Source of the DNA: Erodium maritimum
Taxonomy: Eukaryota > Streptophyta > Magnoliopsida > Geraniales > Geraniaceae
Direction of reading: 5' to 3'
DNA length: 64,000 bases
Assembly (NCBI GenBank): GCA_963921825.1
Contig: OY997590.1
Span: 40,689,039-40,753,038, forward strand
Made by a program: the position numbers and the translations under genes. Under the pieces are notes generated by a model. The model saw nothing but the letters and a program-made list of their open reading frames with translations, ran no database searches and was not told the DNA's origin. Shown piece after piece: positions 59,948 through 64,000 of this stretch. Position 1 is the stretch's first letter. Each line of letters begins with the position of its first letter.

Positions 59948-60809
59948 GGGTTATATACTTTTTGGTACCCAAATGTTTCGTCCACGAACGATTTGGTATC
60001 CTTATGTTTCAAATGACCAATTTGGTACCCTTTTGATTTGTCCACGGACGAAATTGGCATATTCCGCTAGAAAACTAACGGAATATTCCTCTAAGTTAGT
60101 CATGTGCAGTTAAGTGGGGTGTGAAATGACGATTTTACCCTTTCTTATTTTAAGCTTATAAATTTGATAGACAAAATTACCATTATACCTTAGTTATAAT
60201 ACAATAAATAAATAAATAAAAGAAATAATTTAAATTTTTTGAAATTTATAAATTTAAAAATAAAAATAAAAATAAATAAATTATAAATTATAAAAAATAA
60301 TAAAATATAAAATATAAAAAAATATATAAAAAAATAATAAATAAATAGATTAATTTTATAAGAAAAATGATAATTAAAAAAACAATAAATTATAAATTAT
60401 TCAGAAAATTTTAAAATAATTATTAATTATTTCAGAAAATAATAAATAAGAAACTCGAAAAATATATTAAAATATATTTTTTATAAAATTTTTATAAAAA
60501 AATAATTCAATAAAATAAAATAAATAATTTTTTTTTGAAAAAATAAAATAAAATTATTAAAAAATAAGTTTAAATATAAAGTCAAAAGTCAATATGAGGG
60601 TAAAATGGTCATTTTACATTAAAGTCAAAAGTCAACTAAATTAATATAAGGGTAAAATGGTCATTTCACATTATTATGTTAGTTTTTTAACCCCATTAAC
60701 TCAAATTGTTCGTGGACAAAACATAAGGGTACCAAATTGGAATAAAAATTCGTAAGGATACCAAATCGTTTGTGGACGAAATATTTGAGTACCAAAAAGT
60801 ATATAACCC
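59948..60809. mobile_element. Mutator-type MITE (862 bp)
   Basis: Long terminal inverted repeats (GGGTTATATACTTTTTGGTA at the left and its complement at 60790-60809) extend imperfectly for about 60 bp and then recur as TTTGGTACC/GGTACCAAA motifs. A perfect 9-bp duplication AAAAAAGAA flanks it (59939-59947 and 60810-60818), the length typical of Mutator-like elements. The core (about 60150-60600) is extremely AT-rich. A stretch AGGGTAAAATGGTCATTT occurs twice near 60597-60670. No transposase. Confidence 0.88.
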
Positions 60810-60818
60810 AAAAAAGAA

Positions 60819-62160
60819 ACTGAAAAAAAAAGATGAATATGAAAAAAATGAACAAGAGAAACCAGTGTAAAAAAAAGTTCAGTTGAGAGTTACAGGTATT
60901 CATGGATGAGAGATACAACATTTAAAATGATGGTGAAGATGAAGAAGAAGGTGTGGTTTCTTCTTGAAGTTGATAACAAAGGTAAACCAATGGTTAATGA
61001 GGCCATGGTTGCTTAAATGGATGCATCATAACGGAGTAGATGAGAAGTGAAGATAGAAAAGAAAAAAAAAGATAGAGACGTTGATGGAGAGTTTATAGGC
61101 CAAGGTGAAAAAGTTGCAGTGTGGCTGAGAAGTAATGGTTATAGAAAAGCACAAAAATAAAGTTGTGTTGTTTTGGTAACCATGAGAATTAGAACAAAGA
61201 GTTGTTTTCTCCCTGTAGAAGTCGTGGGATCAAGAAAGGAACAAAGGAGTTGAGATTTCCTCGGTGTGATTGGCTGCGTCAAGAACATGTTTTTTTGTGA
61301 GCATATGCAAGAGATGGCTAGCTCGTAATATATCCAATGTTGTGGGTATGGTTAGTCAAGATGGAGATATTGACGAATGTACTTGCGGTCTGAGTTGCCA
61401 TGAGAGAAGAAGGCACCCAACAACCTTTGGCTAGCGCCTTTGGTTGGTAGTTCCGGTGGTTCCCGGTCAGATCTGCGTCGGCAGCTCTCCGGCTAGGGGA
61501 TGGCGGTGGTTTACCTTTTTTTTTTGTTCTTTTTTTTTTGTATGTATGTTCCCGGTCAAGTTTCTTGTCCCGACAACGATGACTTGAAATCCCTTGGACT
61601 TGTCTCTTAACCACGATTTGCACCCGGCCTGACGAACAGATCTATTCCCACCTATTGTCGGAGCTTTGCAGTCGACGTATTCTTGCTTTACCGACCTCAC
61701 CCGACCCGTCCCGTGCCCTTGCCCCAAGTGAACCAGATTTGTATCCTCGGCGCCATCCATCTCCCCTTCGTTTCGATCTCAGCCCTGACCTTCAGAGACC
61801 GGCTTCGTGTGTTTCAGCTTCGTTGTTGTCGTTGGGTTGTTTACTTTTTTTGTTCTGTGTTTCCCTAAGTCCCCGCTCCGGATTCCCGCCGTCCAAGACC
61901 CGTCTTTGACTGGAAGATCTCCGAGAGGTGTGGTGGTCACCATTGGTGGCGTTACCAGGTTGGCTCTCTCTTTTGGTGGATTTGTTCGGATCGCCGAAAA
62001 GAAAGAACGACTTGGTACTTGTTTGTCTAGGTGTTACGTCACCTTTAGTGAGAGCTATTATCGCACTGATCGCTTCTTGGATTTCCGAGATCGATCGATG
62101 GATGCACCGCTTGTGTTGTCTTATGTGTAAGGTTTATTAAGTTTAATGAATCTTTCCTTT
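60819..62160. other. unassigned region; possible LINE-type 3' end near 62160
   Basis: No named gene. A T-rich tract lies at 61516-61542. The stretch 62128-62170 (TTTATTAAGTTTAATGAATC then CTTTC and a poly(A) run) resembles the 3' end of the LINE at 53780 (TTAATAAATCTTCGC and poly(A)). The GC-richer 61640-62130 could be a LINE-derived, possibly non-autonomous insert on the + strand. Frames within it (for example 61807-62130) show no domain. Confidence 0.35.
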
Positions 62161-62318
62161 CAAAAAAAAATAATTTATGGAGTAAACAAAACTAATTATA
62201 AATAATATCTTCCACAAGTTAATCCACGTACATATATAATTCATTAAATAAACAAGACTAATTATAAATAATGTCTTCCACAAGTTGATTTCCATATATA
62301 ATCTATGACATTATCAAT

Positions 62319-62457
62319 CCTAAACTAATATATATATACACACACGCATAAAAATAATGGTTTCCCACAAGTTAAGCTAAAATATATCCTAAACTAATAT
62401 ATATATACACACACGCATAAAAATAATGTTTTCCCACAAGTTAAGCTAAAATATATT
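62319..62457. repeat. 69-bp tandem duplication
   Basis: The segment starting CCTAAACTAATATATATATA at 62319 is repeated from 62388 with almost no change, giving two copies. It includes short TA and CA runs. A looser duplication (ACTAATTATAAATAATRTCT) lies just upstream near 62190-62285. Confidence 0.9.
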
Positions 62458-62689
62458 CATCAAATATGATAATAAAACATACTACAAACGAGTTTCAAAT
62501 GAAGACGTCCTTTTGTTGTTCGGAAGCAAATTAACGATAGAAAGAGAGAGCAAAATATTAGGTTTGTGAGAGAATGGAAGAAATTTCTGCAAAAATGTTA
62601 GAGGAGAGGTTTTGTGAGAGAAGAAGAAGGAAGGTAGAAAGTGTTATGGCTGGAAAAGAAGTTGGTGTTGTATTAAAGATGACATCTTC

Positions 62690-63062
62690 TGCGACACCAT
62701 AGGTATATTGTTGCGGTAGTTATAGCCTAATCGACGCCATTAAATGACGTCGCAGAGGTACACAACTTCTGCGACGTCATTCATTAGCGTTGTAGAGGTT
62801 GCTAACCTACTGCGATGTCATTCAATGACTTCGTAGATGTGACTAACCTACTACGACGTGATACGATGACGTTGTAGATGCTACAACCTTTGCGACGTCA
62901 TTCAATGGCGTTGTAGTAGGTTAGATACCTCTACGACGACAGTGACTGACATCGTAGAAGTTGTGTACCTTTGTGACGCCATAAGATGGCATCGTAGAGG
63001 TGGCTAACTTCTGCGACGCCATTTAAAGGACCACGTCGTAGAAGTAATAACCTGGTGTAGTG
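62690..63062. mobile_element. right end of a CACTA-type transposon with palindromic subterminal array
   Basis: The terminus reads GGTGTAGTG at 63054-63062, the complement of CACTACACC, the hallmark of CACTA (En/Spm) ends, and is followed by TTA as a possible 3-bp target site. Inside it lie about eight units of roughly 41 bp, each an imperfect palindrome around TGCGACGTCATT and AATGACGTCGCAG. Such subterminal arrays bind the element-encoded protein in En/Spm (TNPA). I found no matching CACTA left end in the window, so only one end is identified. No transposase is seen. Confidence 0.6.
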
Positions 63063-63065
63063 TTA

Positions 63066-64000
63066 GAGTATGATTGTCCTTCAAAGTTTTCGTGGCAAGA
63101 GTGCAAATCGAGGATACCAAGGTAGAGGATACAAGTACATCGTGTATCGTGTGGATGCGAGAGATACCTTTAACAATGTGGCTTTTAGCGTATTACGAGG
63201 TGTCTTGGGATTATACGAGATTCGATAATCTTAGGCATGAGGGGAAGACCCAGGTCGCAAAGAGAGTCGGTGATGGCTATCCGGTCGGGTGGTTGTTGAT
63301 AGTGGTCATGAAGGCGTGGTCCCTAGAAGCGTTGCAACCAATGTGGAACCATTCCCTAACATAGTGGTGGCTCTGCTCCTTGATCACCCGTAGAGTGGGG
63401 TTAAGATTAACAGGATCGCATTTGGTAATGTCTCAACAGAAGGAGGATGACATCTTTTAGTATGGTGACAACACCAAATCAGGCATTTTATCAAAAGAAC
63501 CTGAGCCCCTAGACCCGAGTCTAGAAGGTCCACTACGGGACTAGGGAATCGATAATGGTAAGGGGGCAACAGATGAGGGGCGAAGCACCCTCGTCCCTAT
63601 GAATGACAAAAATAGAGAGTGGTTAATGGGATGAAACCTCTCAATCACCACTTTCCAGGTGGAACCGACACCACCAAGTATCAGATCAAATACTGTCGGG
63701 TTAGTCGGTTTTCAACAACCAACTAATTCACAAGGCCCTCACACCTATCTGAGGGTGGACGCTAGATGTTGTTAACCAAGACGGGAGTAAAGTCCTTTAG
63801 AACCTCACCAGTTTTGTTAGGACGACCAAGCCAGCCCTTTTATCTAATCAGCCAACTAATATCCTCATAGTGTTTGTCACTCCCTCAACAACGTCTGCGC
63901 TACGAAAGATCACTAGATTTCAATTAGCTAACTCCCAGTTTTTGGAAAACGAACCATGCTGATCTCTAGCTTGCCATAATGGCTCGCTGGGATTCTGGTT
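63066..64000. other. unassigned region at the right edge
   Basis: A 96-codon frame (63074-63364: MSFKVFVARVQIEDTKVEDT and so on) shows no domain that I know. A segment at 63585-63700 (GCGAAGCACCCTCG, then CCACCAAGTATCAG) loosely echoes 33295-33400 (ACAAGCACCCTCG, CCACCAAGTACCGG), so both could come from one unnamed repeat family. The window ends without a clear boundary. Confidence 0.3.

Overview
This looks like nuclear DNA of a flowering plant, probably a eudicot, from a transposon-rich, gene-poor part of a chromosome. The signs are Ty3/gypsy chromoviruses and Ty1/copia elements with plant-type initiator-methionine primer sites, a plant L1-type LINE, CACTA and Mutator-type DNA transposon ends, an F-box-associated gene remnant, a U6 snRNA-like sequence and a plant Ulp1-type protease gene. 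Nothing prokaryotic was seen. I found no clearly intact host gene.

Layout. 1-3044: 3' part of a Tekay/Del-like gypsy element on the + strand, ending in a shortened LTR. 3045-10401: a minus-strand fragment of the same family, split by a nearly whole Reina-like chromovirus (4102-9298, 300-bp LTRs, TCTCC target duplication). 10412-10624: a TA microsatellite and a near-perfect hairpin. 10790-12448: a solo copia LTR with AAGAC duplications. About 13040-30115: a multi-exon Ulp1-like (C48) gene, hit twice by one gypsy family: a solo LTR in an exon (15571-18533, CATTG duplication) and a full-length copy in an intronic ATT microsatellite (19627-29563). 30704-30804: a U6-like sequence. 30912-31921: an F-box pseudogene on the minus strand.

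34270-53426 is a three-level nest. A minus-strand gypsy-type LTR was hit by a + strand copia element (35391-52240). Its 3' LTR was then hit by a minus-strand copy of the same copia family (42319-50781, TTTAA duplication). The inner copy has LTRs of equal length (1688 bp) with only about two differences seen by eye, so it is very young. The two copies form an inverted repeat with arms of about 6.7 kb.

53780-58991 is a minus-strand LINE with a poly(A) tail and a likely 10-bp target duplication. It is followed by a 350-bp TRIM (59395-59744), an 862-bp Mutator-type MITE with a perfect 9-bp duplication (59948-60809), and the right end of a CACTA-type element with an array of palindromic subterminal units (62690-63062). 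The last kilobase is unassigned. The window reads as a record of successive insertions. The target duplications and split repeats give their relative order, and no genes appear to act together in a pathway.
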